NCBI GenBank assembly: GCA_963845285.1
Contig: CAWJRO010000016.1
Coordinates: forward strand, 1 to 64,000
Direction of reading: 5' to 3'
Source of the DNA: Methanobacterium_C sp963845285
GTDB lineage: Archaea > Methanobacteriota > Methanobacteria > Methanobacteriales > Methanobacteriaceae
DNA: 64,000 nucleotides
This document shows, piece by piece, positions 1-8,877 of the stretch (position 1 is its first letter; every line of letters begins with the position of its first letter). A program made the translations under genes and the position numbers. The notes beneath the pieces are model-generated. The model ran no database searches and had not been told where the DNA came from. It saw only the letters and a list, made by a program, of their open reading frames with translations.

Positions 1-1440
1 CATTTTCAGAAGAATCTCACCCTTTAAATTCAAAGCCCAATCATAATCAACATCGATTTTCAGTGCTTTGTCCACGTATTCTAAAGCTTCAGCATATTTA
101 TCAAATTCTTCCAGAGCGGAAGCTTTGTTAGCCAGTGTATACTTATTTTCTGGATCTTTGGTGAGTTCTGCATTGTAACATTCAATTGCACATTTAAAGT
201 AGAATTTTGATTCATCCATTTTCCACATTTTTTCCAGTGTTGAAGCTTTAGAATGCCAATTAAGACCGTTTTCGGGTTCAAGTTCTAGAGTTTTATTAAA
301 ACAGTTTAAAGCCTCATGATAATCTCCTAATTTATCCAAAACATCTCCTTTAGAACGGTATATAATTGAATCATCTTTTTTCAATTCAATTGCTTTATTA
401 AAGCATTCAATTGATTTTTCATATTTTTTCAGTTCACTGAAGATCAGTCCTTTATCAACGTAGGCATGGTAATATCCAGAATCCAGTTCAATGGTTTTAT
501 CCAGCAGTTTCAAAGCATCTTCATATTCTTTTAAATGTTTTAATGTCCATGATTTAACAACCAAAAATTCAGGATCCTTTGGATCAATTTTTATTGCTTC
601 ATCATAAGCATTTAGGGCATCATGGTATTCTTTAAGCATGTCAAATGATAATCCCTTGAGATACCATGCAAAACAGCTCTTTGGTTCAATTTCTATGACC
701 TTGTCAAAACACTCCACTGCTTTTTCGTGCTCTTTTAACTCTCTTAAAAGAAATCCTTTATTATAATAAGCTTTTAAATAATTTGATTTGAAATCTAAAG
801 CCCTGTTAAAACATGCCATTGCTAAATTATATTTTTTAAGGCTTTGAAGGGCATAGCCCTTGCCAATCCATGTATCCACATCCTCAGCATCCAGTTTCAA
901 AGCCTCATCGAAACATTTCAGTGCTTCAACGTACCTTTCCAAGCTGTTAAGAGCAAATCCTTTGTATTGCCATGAATGGGCATATTTAGGGTCTTCTTTG
1001 ATGGATTTATCAAAGAATTCTAAAGATTCTTCATATTTCTCAAAAATATACAAAATTGAAGCTTTATTGTACAATTTCACACTATTATGAGGGTTTTTTA
1101 CCAGATCCCTATCATAAAATTTAAGTGCTTTTTTATAGCAAGCATCTTTTTCTTCATTATTACCCATCAATTGGTAAGTGTAAGCCTTACTATACCATGC
1201 TCGTCCACTTTCAGGGTAACAATCTGTTAATTTATCAAGACATTTCAATGCATCCTCATATCTTTCCATTTTCTGGTAAACATCACTTTTACCTTTCCAA
1301 GCCCTGTAATTTTTCGGGTCGCTGGAAATCACCCGATTAAATAACTTCAAAGCCCTTTGAATGTTCATTCCAATGAATATTTCACCCACAGCCAGCCACA
1401 GTCCATTGAAACTTCTTGATAATCCCATAAACATCCCCAT
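1..1440 (-). CDS. TPR repeat protein (partial, runs off the window start)
   Basis: An open frame of 480 codons runs without a stop from an ATG at 1440 to the window edge, so the C-terminus is missing. It consists of back-to-back 34-residue tetratricopeptide repeats with the usual pattern (AW..KG..L..L..YEEAL.CFDKAL.LDP), about 13 units. TPR arrays form superhelical scaffolds for protein-protein contact, so a specific partner cannot be named. No signal peptide or extra domain is visible in the N-terminal 25 residues. Other possible starts are the ATGs at 1434 and 1428; no strong ribosome site separates them. Long TPR proteins of this type are common and multicopy in Methanobacteriales. Confidence 0.85.
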   Translation of the reverse strand, partial: MGMFMGLSRSFNGLWLAVGEIFIGMNIQRALKLFNRVISSDPKNYRAWKGKSDVYQKMERYEDALKCLDKLTDCYPESGRAWYSKAYTYQLMGNNEEKDACYKKALKFYDRDLVKNPHNSVKLYNKASILYIFEKYEESLEFFDKSIKEDPKYAHSWQYKGFALNSLERYVEALKCFDEALKLDAEDVDTWIGKGYALQSLKKYNLAMACFNRALDFKSNYLKAYYNKGFLLRELKEHEKAVECFDKVIEIEPKSCFAWYLKGLSFDMLKEYHDALNAYDEAIKIDPKDPEFLVVKSWTLKHLKEYEDALKLLDKTIELDSGYYHAYVDKGLIFSELKKYEKSIECFNKAIELKKDDSIIYRSKGDVLDKLGDYHEALNCFNKTLELEPENGLNWHSKASTLEKMWKMDESKFYFKCAIECYNAELTKDPENKYTLANKASALEEFDKYAEALEYVDKALKIDVDYDWALNLKGEILLKM

Positions 1441-1499
1441 ATTCTTTAGATTAATTATTTCAAATTCTTCAGTTCATCTGTGATTTTTTTTCTTCCGAT

Positions 1500-1728
1500 C
1501 TATATGCCAACAAATACGGTTATAATTATTGTAATCGTTGCTAATCCTAAAACTGTGATTGCTGATTTTGAATCTCCGTTAAATCCAAATATCTCCTGCA
1601 ACAGGAAAAAAGATCCTAAAAATAAAATCGTATCCATGAATTCTCAGTCTTCTTTTAAGAGAAATTTGAGGATTTACCCCTATTTTTGATCTGATCTCCG
1701 AGTCATAACCTTCTTCAATATCTTCCAC
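1500..1728 (-). pseudogene. Small two-helix membrane protein, apparently frameshifted
   Basis: Two short frames abut. One starts at GTG 1728 and reads VEDIEEGYDSEI...KRRLRIHGYDF, a polar segment with basic residues. The other, from ATG 1637 to TAG 1500, is 45 residues and holds two hydrophobic stretches (ILFLGSFFLLQEIFGF and AITVLGLATITIIITVFVG). Joined by a single frameshift in the T-rich run near 1625 they make one plausible ~75-residue protein with a cytosolic N-terminus and two membrane helices. The downstream 45-residue frame could also be expressed by itself. No family recognised. Confidence 0.35.
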
Positions 1729-1993
1729 ATTTAATTTATTAAATTGAAATTTTCAATCCTAAAAATTCAAAAGGATCTATTGAACTTTGAATCTATTTAA
1801 ATCGTGAAAAAACCCTGTTTTTCATTATCAAAATATCCATATATGGCTGAAAATTGATATTAAGTAAGTTTTACCGTTTAGCCAAATATAACAGTCAAAA
1901 TATCTTTATCTACATTCCATATTAAAAAAGCAATAGTTAATACTTTCGATTTGATTCATAAGAAAAAGCAGTTAATAAATAAAATAAGAAAAA

Positions 1994-3166
1994 TTAAAAC
2001 TTCTCAAGGATCTTGTCCAATATTATCCGAGCAATTTCAGATTTTGATGTCAAAGGAACATTCAAAACATTTTCATCGAGGATTATGACCTCATTTTTAT
2101 CTGATCCAAACCCTGCACCATCTATTGCAACATCGTTTGCAACCATGAGGTCCGCACCAGATTCTTCCATTCGCATGCTGGCAAATTCTATTAATTCCTG
2201 ATCTGAAACCTTATACTCCGCTTTAAAGCCCACAAGATATACTTTAGGATTAATATCCTTTACAGAACTTATTATTTTAGGTGCTCTCTTGAATTTGATT
2301 GTCAAATCTTCATCAGATGAGATTTTAACTGGAGATTTTGCAGATGAATCCATTGTGAAGTCTGAAACTGCTGCAGCTGATACAAATACATCAGTTTCAG
2401 GAATGAGTTTTTGAATCTTTTCCTGCATTTCAGCTGTAGATTCAGCTTCAACCACGTTAAAGAGCTTTGGAACACGTGTTTCCATTTTTCCGCAGAGCAT
2501 CATAACATCAGCTCCACGTATGAAAGCCTCTTTAGCTATTTCAACTCCCATTTTACCAGAGCTGCGGTTTGTTATTCCTCGTACGGGATCTATATTCTCG
2601 AAAGTTGCACCTGCACTTACAAGAACTTTTTTATCTTTGAGGTTGGATTTTTGACCTTCAGATGAGTTCAAGTAAAGTTCTCTGAGGGTTTGGAAGGTGA
2701 TATCATGGATGTCAGGAAATTTAGCCTTTCCTTCCTCTTTTTTAGGTTCCAGAAAAATTATTCCTTCATCTTTGAGCTTCTGGATGTTTCCTTCAACTGC
2801 GGTGTACATGGATTCATGCATGGATGGAACAAAAATAATTGGGGTTTTATGCCCAAATGCAGTTATAAGAAGTGTGTTTATAGGATTATCTGCAATTTTA
2901 TAGGTGAACTTGCTTATAACATTTGCTGTGGCCGGTGCAACAAGTATGAGATCAGTTTGCGCGTATTTAACGTGTTCGATCTCACCTGTAAGTTCTACCA
3001 CCACATCTTGGCCTGTTGCAAATTCCATGGCATGTGGATGGATTATACTGCATGCATCATCACTCATGAAACATTTTACAATTATTCCCTGCCTTTTAAG
3101 TTCTCTTGCAAGTTTTACAGCTTCTATTGCAGCTATACTTCCTGTAACACAGAGCACAATTTCCAT
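1994..3166 (-). CDS. coaBC: Bifunctional phosphopantothenoylcysteine decarboxylase / phosphopantothenate-cysteine ligase
   Basis: Catalyses two steps of coenzyme A synthesis: CTP-dependent joining of 4'-phosphopantothenate to cysteine, then decarboxylation to 4'-phosphopantetheine. The N-terminal half is the flavin-dependent CoaC domain (start VLCVTGSIAAIEAVKLAREL, later LVAPATANVISKFTYKIADNP and the P-S-M-H-E-S-M stretch). The C-terminal half is the CoaB Rossmann-like domain (VLVSAGATFENIDPVRGITNRSSGKMG, then VSAAAVSDF). About 390 residues, normal for the family. I chose the ATG at 3166 rather than a TTG five codons upstream because residue 2 onward matches the usual CoaC start. It is the only copy seen here; its neighbours are unrelated. 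Confidence 0.93.
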   Translation of the reverse strand: MEIVLCVTGSIAAIEAVKLARELKRQGIIVKCFMSDDACSIIHPHAMEFATGQDVVVELTGEIEHVKYAQTDLILVAPATANVISKFTYKIADNPINTLLITAFGHKTPIIFVPSMHESMYTAVEGNIQKLKDEGIIFLEPKKEEGKAKFPDIHDITFQTLRELYLNSSEGQKSNLKDKKVLVSAGATFENIDPVRGITNRSSGKMGVEIAKEAFIRGADVMMLCGKMETRVPKLFNVVEAESTAEMQEKIQKLIPETDVFVSAAAVSDFTMDSSAKSPVKISSDEDLTIKFKRAPKIISSVKDINPKVYLVGFKAEYKVSDQELIEFASMRMEESGADLMVANDVAIDGAGFGSDKNEVIILDENVLNVPLTSKSEIARIILDKILEKF

Positions 3167-3315
3167 ATGACCATCGTCCAATCAAATATTTAATAGAACT
3201 GAATTTTAATACTAACTGAATTGCACTTTAAAATGCACAACTGAGTTTGTATTAGTTAATTCTTAGGGTATGTAATTACTATAATTTAGGGTATGTAATT
3301 TATAAAAAATTATAC

Positions 3316-3813
3316 TTAATCCCTGTCAACAACCACAAGGGTTTCTTCACCTGTGAGCTGTTTTATGATATCGTTTAAGACATCCAGTCTTCCTGGGAGT
3401 TTTCTTGAATCTTCCCCCATGACCCTTATTTTGTATTTCTGGTCCCCATCAGTTCCGTAAACTATGTTTATACCTGATATCCTTGCTGGGGCTAGTATGT
3501 CCCTTGCAACTGATCGGAGGTCTGAGTTTTCGCCAACAACCCTTATTTTCTTTCCAACGGTCCGGGATATTTCTCTTACGATTTTTCCACTCTTTCCTAT
3601 GAGTTTTCCGACCTGATCCTTCTCTGTAACGATTATGACGATATCTCCAATTTCGATGGTTCTTTTGAATCCAATCTTACCCTCACCGACTTTGAAAAGT
3701 ATCTTTGAGATGTCCAAATCAAGCTGGGTGATCTCACCTGTCCTCAACTTTTTCTCACACCCTTGACATAACATTCCACTTTTCAAACAGACATCGCATA
3801 CTGGCAATACCAT
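3316..3813 (-). CDS. KH-domain RNA-binding protein with N-terminal zinc finger (NusA-like)
   Basis: 165 residues. The N-terminus carries two Cys pairs (CDVC at 6-9 and CQGC at 16-19) that can form a zinc finger. The centre has a KH RNA-binding motif (VGKLIGKSGKIVREIS, with the GxxG-type loop GKSG), and a second degenerate KH-like segment follows. This is the arrangement of archaeal NusA-related proteins thought to bind RNA or ribosomes; the exact role is not established from sequence. A strong Shine-Dalgarno (aggagg) lies 7 bases before the ATG. It is separated from coaBC by about 150 bases, so it may be transcribed with it. Confidence 0.8.
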   Translation of the reverse strand: MVLPVCDVCLKSGMLCQGCEKKLRTGEITQLDLDISKILFKVGEGKIGFKRTIEIGDIVIIVTEKDQVGKLIGKSGKIVREISRTVGKKIRVVGENSDLRSVARDILAPARISGINIVYGTDGDQKYKIRVMGEDSRKLPGRLDVLNDIIKQLTGEETLVVVDRD

Positions 3814-4300
3814 TTACATTCCTCCTTTCTTATTATTTTGATGATCATCAAAGTTTTTAAATTATAAAACCTAAATACAGAAAACTTAAAAACAGCCATT
3901 AGCATGTTTTTATTAAAACACACCTTCATACTTAAAGAATTTGTTCACGAGCCATTTTATGGATAGTTTATCCTACGAAATAATAGTTAGTTCATTAAAG
4001 TCAACAGAACCTACCTTAAACTCATTTGAGAGTTCAGATATTCTTCATTTTGTACATCGCACAGATGCAACTAAAATAAAAGCAGATTAATATGGGCTCT
4101 TTTAAAGACTCTTGTTCTTTCTTATAAAGATGTTATCTATAACAGATATAGTTGTATTGTCGCCACTAATATATAATTTTGCATGGTGATGAGAAAATAT
4201 GTTGTGAACCACATAAAAGTATTAAAAAAATATGGATGTAAAAAAAAGTTTGCTTAAAGGATTTTTAAATAAACATCCAACTAAAAACTGATTTAAACCA
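3814..4300. other. Intergenic, AT-rich, no gene recognised
   Basis: Frames here are short and without recognisable similarity. The part next to 3813 should hold the promoter of the KH-protein gene. No tRNA or repeat was seen. Confidence 0.5.
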
Positions 4301-5089
4301 TTATAATCCCTTTAAAAGACCTCCAAAGTCTGTTCTATCCTCTGCAGATGGTTGAACTCCATGTGCCATGATTGTGCGTGCCAGAGATGTGATATTCATG
4401 GACTGGATCCAGACCTTCCCATTTCCTCTCAAAGTAGCAAAGAACACACCTTCCCCACCAAAAATCATATTTTTAATGCCTTTGCCGTTGAGGCCCCCTA
4501 TGAGCTCAACATCATAGTCTATGGTGTCCTCAAATCCAACAAGACATCCTGTATCAATTTGTATGGTTCCACCGTAGTCTGAGGGGTTGAGTTCTATGAA
4601 GTTTCCACAGGCCCCCAGGAAAAGGCTTCCCCTGTCACTGAATTTTTCGAGTATGAACCCTTCTCCTCCAAAAACACCAGCCCCTATTTTTTTTGTGAGT
4701 GCTATGTCAAAATCAACAGTACTTTCAGCTGTAAGGAGTCCTTCTGACTGGACATAGACCTCATTGGAACCGTCAAGCTCCATAAGTTTTATTTCACCAG
4801 GTATCATCTGTGCAAATGATACCAACCCTTCATTTCCCTGTGGTGTGAAATATACAAATGCCATGCTTTCCCCTGCAAGTTTTCGTTTTCCAATGTCTAT
4901 GGCCGTTCCTATGGCCTGGTCAAGGAAACCCTTTTTTTCGTCTCTTTCACCAGAACTGAATCTGGTTTCCATATCAACATTTCCTGTTTTCCAGAGGAAT
5001 TTTCCAGCCACTCCGTAGACCTCTTCTCCAGGTGAAAGTTCTGTTACAAGCATCTGCATCGCATTTCCAACAAGTTTGTGTTTTATCAT
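4301..5089 (-). CDS. AIM24 / TIGR00266 family protein
   Basis: 262 residues of beta-strand-rich sequence with regularly spaced glycines. Recognisable parts are MQMLVTELSPGEEVYGVAGKFLWKTGNV near the start, the glycine-rich FGGEGFILEKFSDRGSLFLGACG in the middle, and a C-terminal half that repeats the same pattern (FGGEGVFFATLRGNGKVWIQS). This internal duplication is typical of AIM24-family beta-helical proteins. Mitochondrial AIM24 is linked to inner-membrane organisation, but the archaeal role is unknown. A ribosome site (ggaggcg) lies just upstream of the ATG. It stands alone between two intergenic gaps. Confidence 0.8.
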   Translation of the reverse strand: MIKHKLVGNAMQMLVTELSPGEEVYGVAGKFLWKTGNVDMETRFSSGERDEKKGFLDQAIGTAIDIGKRKLAGESMAFVYFTPQGNEGLVSFAQMIPGEIKLMELDGSNEVYVQSEGLLTAESTVDFDIALTKKIGAGVFGGEGFILEKFSDRGSLFLGACGNFIELNPSDYGGTIQIDTGCLVGFEDTIDYDVELIGGLNGKGIKNMIFGGEGVFFATLRGNGKVWIQSMNITSLARTIMAHGVQPSAEDRTDFGGLLKGL

Positions 5090-5379
5090 GGTACGCCTCC
5101 ATTAAGAAGATATTTAATGATATCTTCTTAGAGATAGAAATGTACGCATATTTTGTGGAGAAGAAGGATATATGCTTTTCTATGTTTTTATTACCTGAAA
5201 ATTGAAACCCTGTAGATGAACTCCCTAGGAAAACTTTAATTGACACTGTCAAAAACTTTTACACACTAATTTTATTGAACGTTTATTGAATGTTAAAAAA
5301 TAGAGAAATAAACCACTTTAAATTTAAAAAAAAAGGAAATAGAAGGAAATAAGAATTTAAAACCCTAAAAAACAGGTTC

Positions 5380-5922
5380 TTATTTTGCCTTGAAGCTGTT
5401 TATTATAAGGTCAAAGTCTGGCTGCTCATTCTGGAAGTCTGATGTCAGTGCACTGCACAGTATAACATAAATATTGTTGTTCTGTGAAAGCCATATTGCC
5501 CTCATCTCCAATTCTTTTCCTGTTGACGAATTGGTTTTGTAAACATTTTCAAATGCAGGTGAACCGCTAATTATCATGTTTCCATCAGATACTCTTTGGT
5601 TACCTGTGTTGTTGAAGAACGTTGCGTAATTTGCATTGTAAACAGTTTCAAGGTCTGATCCAGTTGCGTTTGATTTTTGTATAACAACAAAGGTCGTTGG
5701 AACTTTCGTGTTAGAGTCAACTGTTTTTGGATCTGCTACCGCTGCAACAGCGTTTGGAGATGTTGCATTTGTAACCTGCCAGGTTCCAGGGTAACTGAAT
5801 GATACATTATTTTGAGAGTAACTTGTCACATTTGTCTGATTCTGATCCTGGTTTGAAACACATCCAGAAGCAGATACAACAAAAACTAAAAGAGCTATTA
5901 TTAAAAAAGGATATTTTTTCAC
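5380..5922 (-). CDS. PsbP-like secreted lipoprotein
   Basis: 180 residues beginning at a GTG that sits 5 bases after a GGTGA site. Residues 1-20 form a lipoprotein-type signal (KKYPFLIIALLVFVVSASGC), with the Cys as the likely lipid-attachment residue, followed by an Asn/Gln/Thr-rich linker. The remainder (VSFSYPGTWQVTNATSPNA.. to LIINSFKAK) matches the PsbP-related fold found in many small methanogen lipoproteins: a YPxxW core and a C-terminal ILNSFK-like ending. It is presumably anchored on the outer face of the membrane. Function unknown. Confidence 0.75.
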   Translation of the reverse strand: MKKYPFLIIALLVFVVSASGCVSNQDQNQTNVTSYSQNNVSFSYPGTWQVTNATSPNAVAAVADPKTVDSNTKVPTTFVVIQKSNATGSDLETVYNANYATFFNNTGNQRVSDGNMIISGSPAFENVYKTNSSTGKELEMRAIWLSQNNNIYVILCSALTSDFQNEQPDFDLIINSFKAK

Positions 5923-6096
5923 TTATTTCACCTTCTTTCATACCATGATTAAAGTAACACTGTAAAATTTATAAAAATAAAAAGGGATTTTGATCGGTAG
6001 TTATAGTTATAGTTTTTGTGGTTCCAGAACTGCCAATAGCAGTACAGTTACCACTAATAGTTCCATTACATAAAAACCTTCACCTGCAATCATCAC

Positions 6097-6753
6097 CTAG
6101 GTTTGGGTGCTGCCGTTACCACCAGTACTTCCACCCGTATCGGTTTGAGTATTACTGGGTGTATTAGTTGTCGGTGTTGTAGTTGTGGTTGTTTTGTAAG
6201 TTGTTGTGTTGGTTTTAGTGGTTGGAGTGGTGGTTGTATTGGTTGTGTTAGTAACGTTCGTTGTGTTGTTATACGCCGGAAATGCACTTGCGTTAATGGC
6301 CATTGCTACACCTGAGGTATCTGCCGGTCCTTTCATGAAGTAGATCCCAAAACTCGTGCCCACAAGGAAAGCCACAACCAAGAAAGCCACAGCAAATAGT
6401 TTTCCCCTGGACATCCCCCCCTTTTCTGACTTTTTAGCTTTTTTAAAGGCCGCTTTTCTTTTAGATGCCTTTGGTGAAGGCATGGTTACAAACTTCTCAA
6501 TGAGTTCTTCCTTCTCCTCAACATCAGCCTTTTCTTTTTTCTGTTCAGCCCAGTACTCCAGTGGTTTTTCAGTTTCTTCTCCCCTACCCTGAAGTATTTT
6601 GATCCTATCTGCTGCAAGAAATGCACCTAATTTATCTTCTAAAACCCTTTTTTGAATAATATATTGCCTTTTAGACAATTTACCCTGCGTAAATTCTGTT
6701 TCAAGCTTTTCTAAGCTTTGAATAAATTTTTCTTTATCTGAAACTATGTAAAT
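6097..6753 (-). CDS. Single-pass membrane protein with Thr/Asn-rich extracellular tail
   Basis: Basic/acidic coiled-coil-like N-terminal region, a lysine-rich linker (KASKRKAAFKKAKKSEKGG), one membrane helix (LFAVAFLVVAFLVGTSFGIYF) and a low-complexity Thr/Asn/Ser/Gly tail with many NTT/NVT-type potential glycosylation sites. The only canonical start is a TTG at 6678 without a ribosome site. The same frame is open and protein-like (VSDKEKFIQSLEKLE...) up to an ATT at 6753, placed directly after GGAGAGG inside the end of pheA. I give the longer form, which overlaps pheA by 20 bases and implies translational coupling. Start uncertain; no family recognised. Confidence 0.6.
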   Translation of the reverse strand: MYIVSDKEKFIQSLEKLETEFTQGKLSKRQYIIQKRVLEDKLGAFLAADRIKILQGRGEETEKPLEYWAEQKKEKADVEEKEELIEKFVTMPSPKASKRKAAFKKAKKSEKGGMSRGKLFAVAFLVVAFLVGTSFGIYFMKGPADTSGVAMAINASAFPAYNNTTNVTNTTNTTTTPTTKTNTTTYKTTTTTTPTTNTPSNTQTDTGGSTGGNGSTQT

Positions 6754-7627
6754 CCTCTCCTTCAGTAGGATATGAACCCAATATTTTTATATATTCTACC
6801 TTGGACTTTATGATATTTAAAATATTCCTGATTTCAGGATCGGTCCTATGGCCTTCAAAATCTATAAAAAAGATGTATCTTCCTAATTTTTCTTTTGAAG
6901 GTCTTGATTCTACTTTTGTAAGGTTTATATCCATTTTAGCGAACTCACCAAGTATTTCATAGAGTCCACCAGGTTTATCTTCCATAAGAGCAAAAACAAT
7001 AGACGTTTTATCCCTACCAGTCATTGGGTGGTCCGCATGATTAAGCACAACAAATCGGGTTACGTTGTTTTTATAATCTTGAATATCATGGGCTTCAATT
7101 TTCAAACCATAAATCTGCGCTGCCCTCTCTGTTCCAATTGCAGCAGCATTTTTTTTACCGAAAACAAGTTCTGCAGCTGCAGATGTGCTGGGTGTTGCAT
7201 GGGTTACAACTCTGAGTTTGTTCAGGAATTTTCTGCACTGTGACAACGCCTGGATATGTGAATAAATAATGTCAATATCTTCCAGCTTCACATCAAGGTT
7301 CACAAGAAGTTTATGGCTTATTGGAAGTGTTATTTCATTTCGGATCTTCAAATCGTAATCATGAACCATGAGATCAAGTGTCATACCAACTGGGCCTTCT
7401 ATAGAATTTTCGATCGGTACAACACCCAGGTCAACCTCATCTTTGTCAACTGCCTCAAGAACCCCAACTATAGAATCAAAAGCAACGAGCTTTCCCTTAA
7501 GTTTAGAAGCTGCTTCCTCTGTAAAAGTCCCAGAAGGACCTAAAAATCCTATTTTTTTTGGTTTAAATTCAATATGATAGTTAGAATTCCTTTCATCCGA
7601 TGTTGCTATTGGTTTTGTAAGTATCAG
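6734..7627 (-). CDS. pheA: Prephenate dehydratase
   Basis: Converts prephenate to phenylpyruvate in phenylalanine synthesis. The catalytic domain begins with KKIGFLGPSGTFTEEAA and includes VVPIENSIEGPVG; the C-terminal ACT domain (SIVFALMEDKPGGLYEILGEFA) carries the ESRPSK phenylalanine-binding motif for feedback inhibition. The first ATG at 7384 would delete the whole N-terminal substrate-binding part, so it cannot be the start. Between the upstream in-frame stop and GFLGP there is no ATG, GTG or TTG. The best candidate is a CTG at 7627, which overlaps the RNA ligase stop codon as CTGA and follows a GGGGTGG site. Exact start uncertain. Confidence 0.85.
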   Translation of the reverse strand: MILTKPIATSDERNSNYHIEFKPKKIGFLGPSGTFTEEAASKLKGKLVAFDSIVGVLEAVDKDEVDLGVVPIENSIEGPVGMTLDLMVHDYDLKIRNEITLPISHKLLVNLDVKLEDIDIIYSHIQALSQCRKFLNKLRVVTHATPSTSAAAELVFGKKNAAAIGTERAAQIYGLKIEAHDIQDYKNNVTRFVVLNHADHPMTGRDKTSIVFALMEDKPGGLYEILGEFAKMDINLTKVESRPSKEKLGRYIFFIDFEGHRTDPEIRNILNIIKSKVEYIKILGSYPTEGEDLHSFR

Positions 7628-8877
7628 TATAGGCCACCCCTGAGAAAATTTGTTATTCTGTCAGTTGTAGATTGATGTATTCGCCTTATAACTGCTTTCC
7701 CATCCTCAAATTTATGGACAGTTGCAACAACTCCAAGGTCCTTAAGGTGGCGAACAAATTCTGCAGCCTCCTCGTAACTATCAACGTGGATAACCAGATC
7801 CTCCCCGGCCACCTTTTCTTTAGAAACATGATTTATTGTATCAACCATAGGGTACAAAATGGCTTCACCAAGCCTCTGAGCCCTCTTTTTAAGATCTTCT
7901 CCGGATTCATTCAGTTCATAAGCTTGAAAACCTTCCCTTATCACCCTGCTGAAGAAAAATGACCTTCCAAAGTCGAATGGGTATGTGAATGCATATTTAA
8001 GCTCGTCTGCATGCGCACGTGAGGATGTGTACTTCAAAGGTGGTACCTGCATCTGGGGGTCCTTCATGACTACTCCTTCCCTATTGGTTTGTTCAAGTCT
8101 TTCTATGATACTTTCCACCCCAAAAACAGCTTCATCAACACCATAAACTCCAAAGAGTCTTACAGGAGGCAGTCCATATTTTTCAAGCATCTCCCTCCTG
8201 TCATGCAGGGTCATTGGTTGGTTTGTAACCTTCTCTCTGAGATCGAATATTCTAAAACCCAAATTGCCCACCTCTTTGTAGTAATGAGTTACATAAGGGT
8301 TTTCTGTTCCAACCATTTCTCCACATATCACCAGTTCAGGATGATCCCTGAAAAATTCATCCATATCCATAATTTCAGGTGCCTTCCGAGTGGTGTAAGG
8401 ACATATATATCCTCCACGAGTAAATGCAATTATTTTACCATTTACCAGAGCTATCCGGACATTGTACCCATTCATTTTCTCTTCAACAGCCACTTCATCC
8501 GTGAAATGATCCTTCAATGCAGGAGACAACATCAAAGTCCTTCTTATCTTCGGAAAACCCCGTATAACTTCAATTTCATTCCCAAAACATATCATGGTTC
8601 CGGATTCTATATTATTTATCCTCTTTCGAAATTGAAGGGCATTCACACCCTGAGAATCGTAGAATTTTATATTTCCCCGTTGAAACGACTTTTCCAACTG
8701 GTTGGAATCTAAACCAATAAGTTTTGGGAGTTCAGTTTTTATGAAGGAAGGTAAGGTATGGTCGTAGCTAAACTCGCATGATCGACATTTAAAAAAAAAG
8801 TTTTTATGGGAGTTTGTTCTCCCAATCGTTACATCCATTTTGGAGTTACATTTTGGACATTTTATTTCTGGTAAAAT
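7624..8877 (-). CDS. Archaeal ATP-dependent RNA ligase (MthRnl type)
   Basis: Homologue of the Methanothermobacter RNA ligase, which joins or circularises RNA 5'-phosphate and 3'-OH ends through a lysyl-AMP. The nucleotidyltransferase motif I is VAVEEKMNGYNVR, where K is the adenylated lysine; motif III-like LGFRIFDLRE, motif IV-like REGVVMKDP and motif V-like LKYTSS follow. The C-terminal domain resembles the family's dimerisation part. A four-Cys zinc knuckle (CPKC then CRSC) is complete only if translation starts upstream of the ATG at 8838. The one open stretch begins with ATT at 8877, right after the CBS gene's TGA and 8 bases after GGAGGAGG. It overlaps pheA at the other end. Confidence 0.85.
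   Translation of the reverse strand: MLPEIKCPKCNSKMDVTIGRTNSHKNFFFKCRSCEFSYDHTLPSFIKTELPKLIGLDSNQLEKSFQRGNIKFYDSQGVNALQFRKRINNIESGTMICFGNEIEVIRGFPKIRRTLMLSPALKDHFTDEVAVEEKMNGYNVRIALVNGKIIAFTRGGYICPYTTRKAPEIMDMDEFFRDHPELVICGEMVGTENPYVTHYYKEVGNLGFRIFDLREKVTNQPMTLHDRREMLEKYGLPPVRLFGVYGVDEAVFGVESIIERLEQTNREGVVMKDPQMQVPPLKYTSSRAHADELKYAFTYPFDFGRSFFFSRVIREGFQAYELNESGEDLKKRAQRLGEAILYPMVDTINHVSKEKVAGEDLVIHVDSYEEAAEFVRHLKDLGVVATVHKFEDGKAVIRRIHQSTTDRITNFLRGGLY

Noticed and set aside
860..1340. Forward-strand frames of 70-76 codons
   Set aside because: Antisense shadows of the TPR gene, which shows clear repeats on the minus strand.
2690..3193. Forward-strand 167-codon frame opposite coaBC
   Set aside because: Lies wholly antisense to conserved CoaBC domains and has cysteine/tyrosine-rich composition typical of a shadow frame.
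5930..6096. Short frames after the Thr-rich membrane protein (MIAGEGFYVMELLVV...)
   Set aside because: A 27-codon hydrophobic frame and another Thr-rich one were seen, but neither has a convincing start or context; possibly a worn C-terminal tail.
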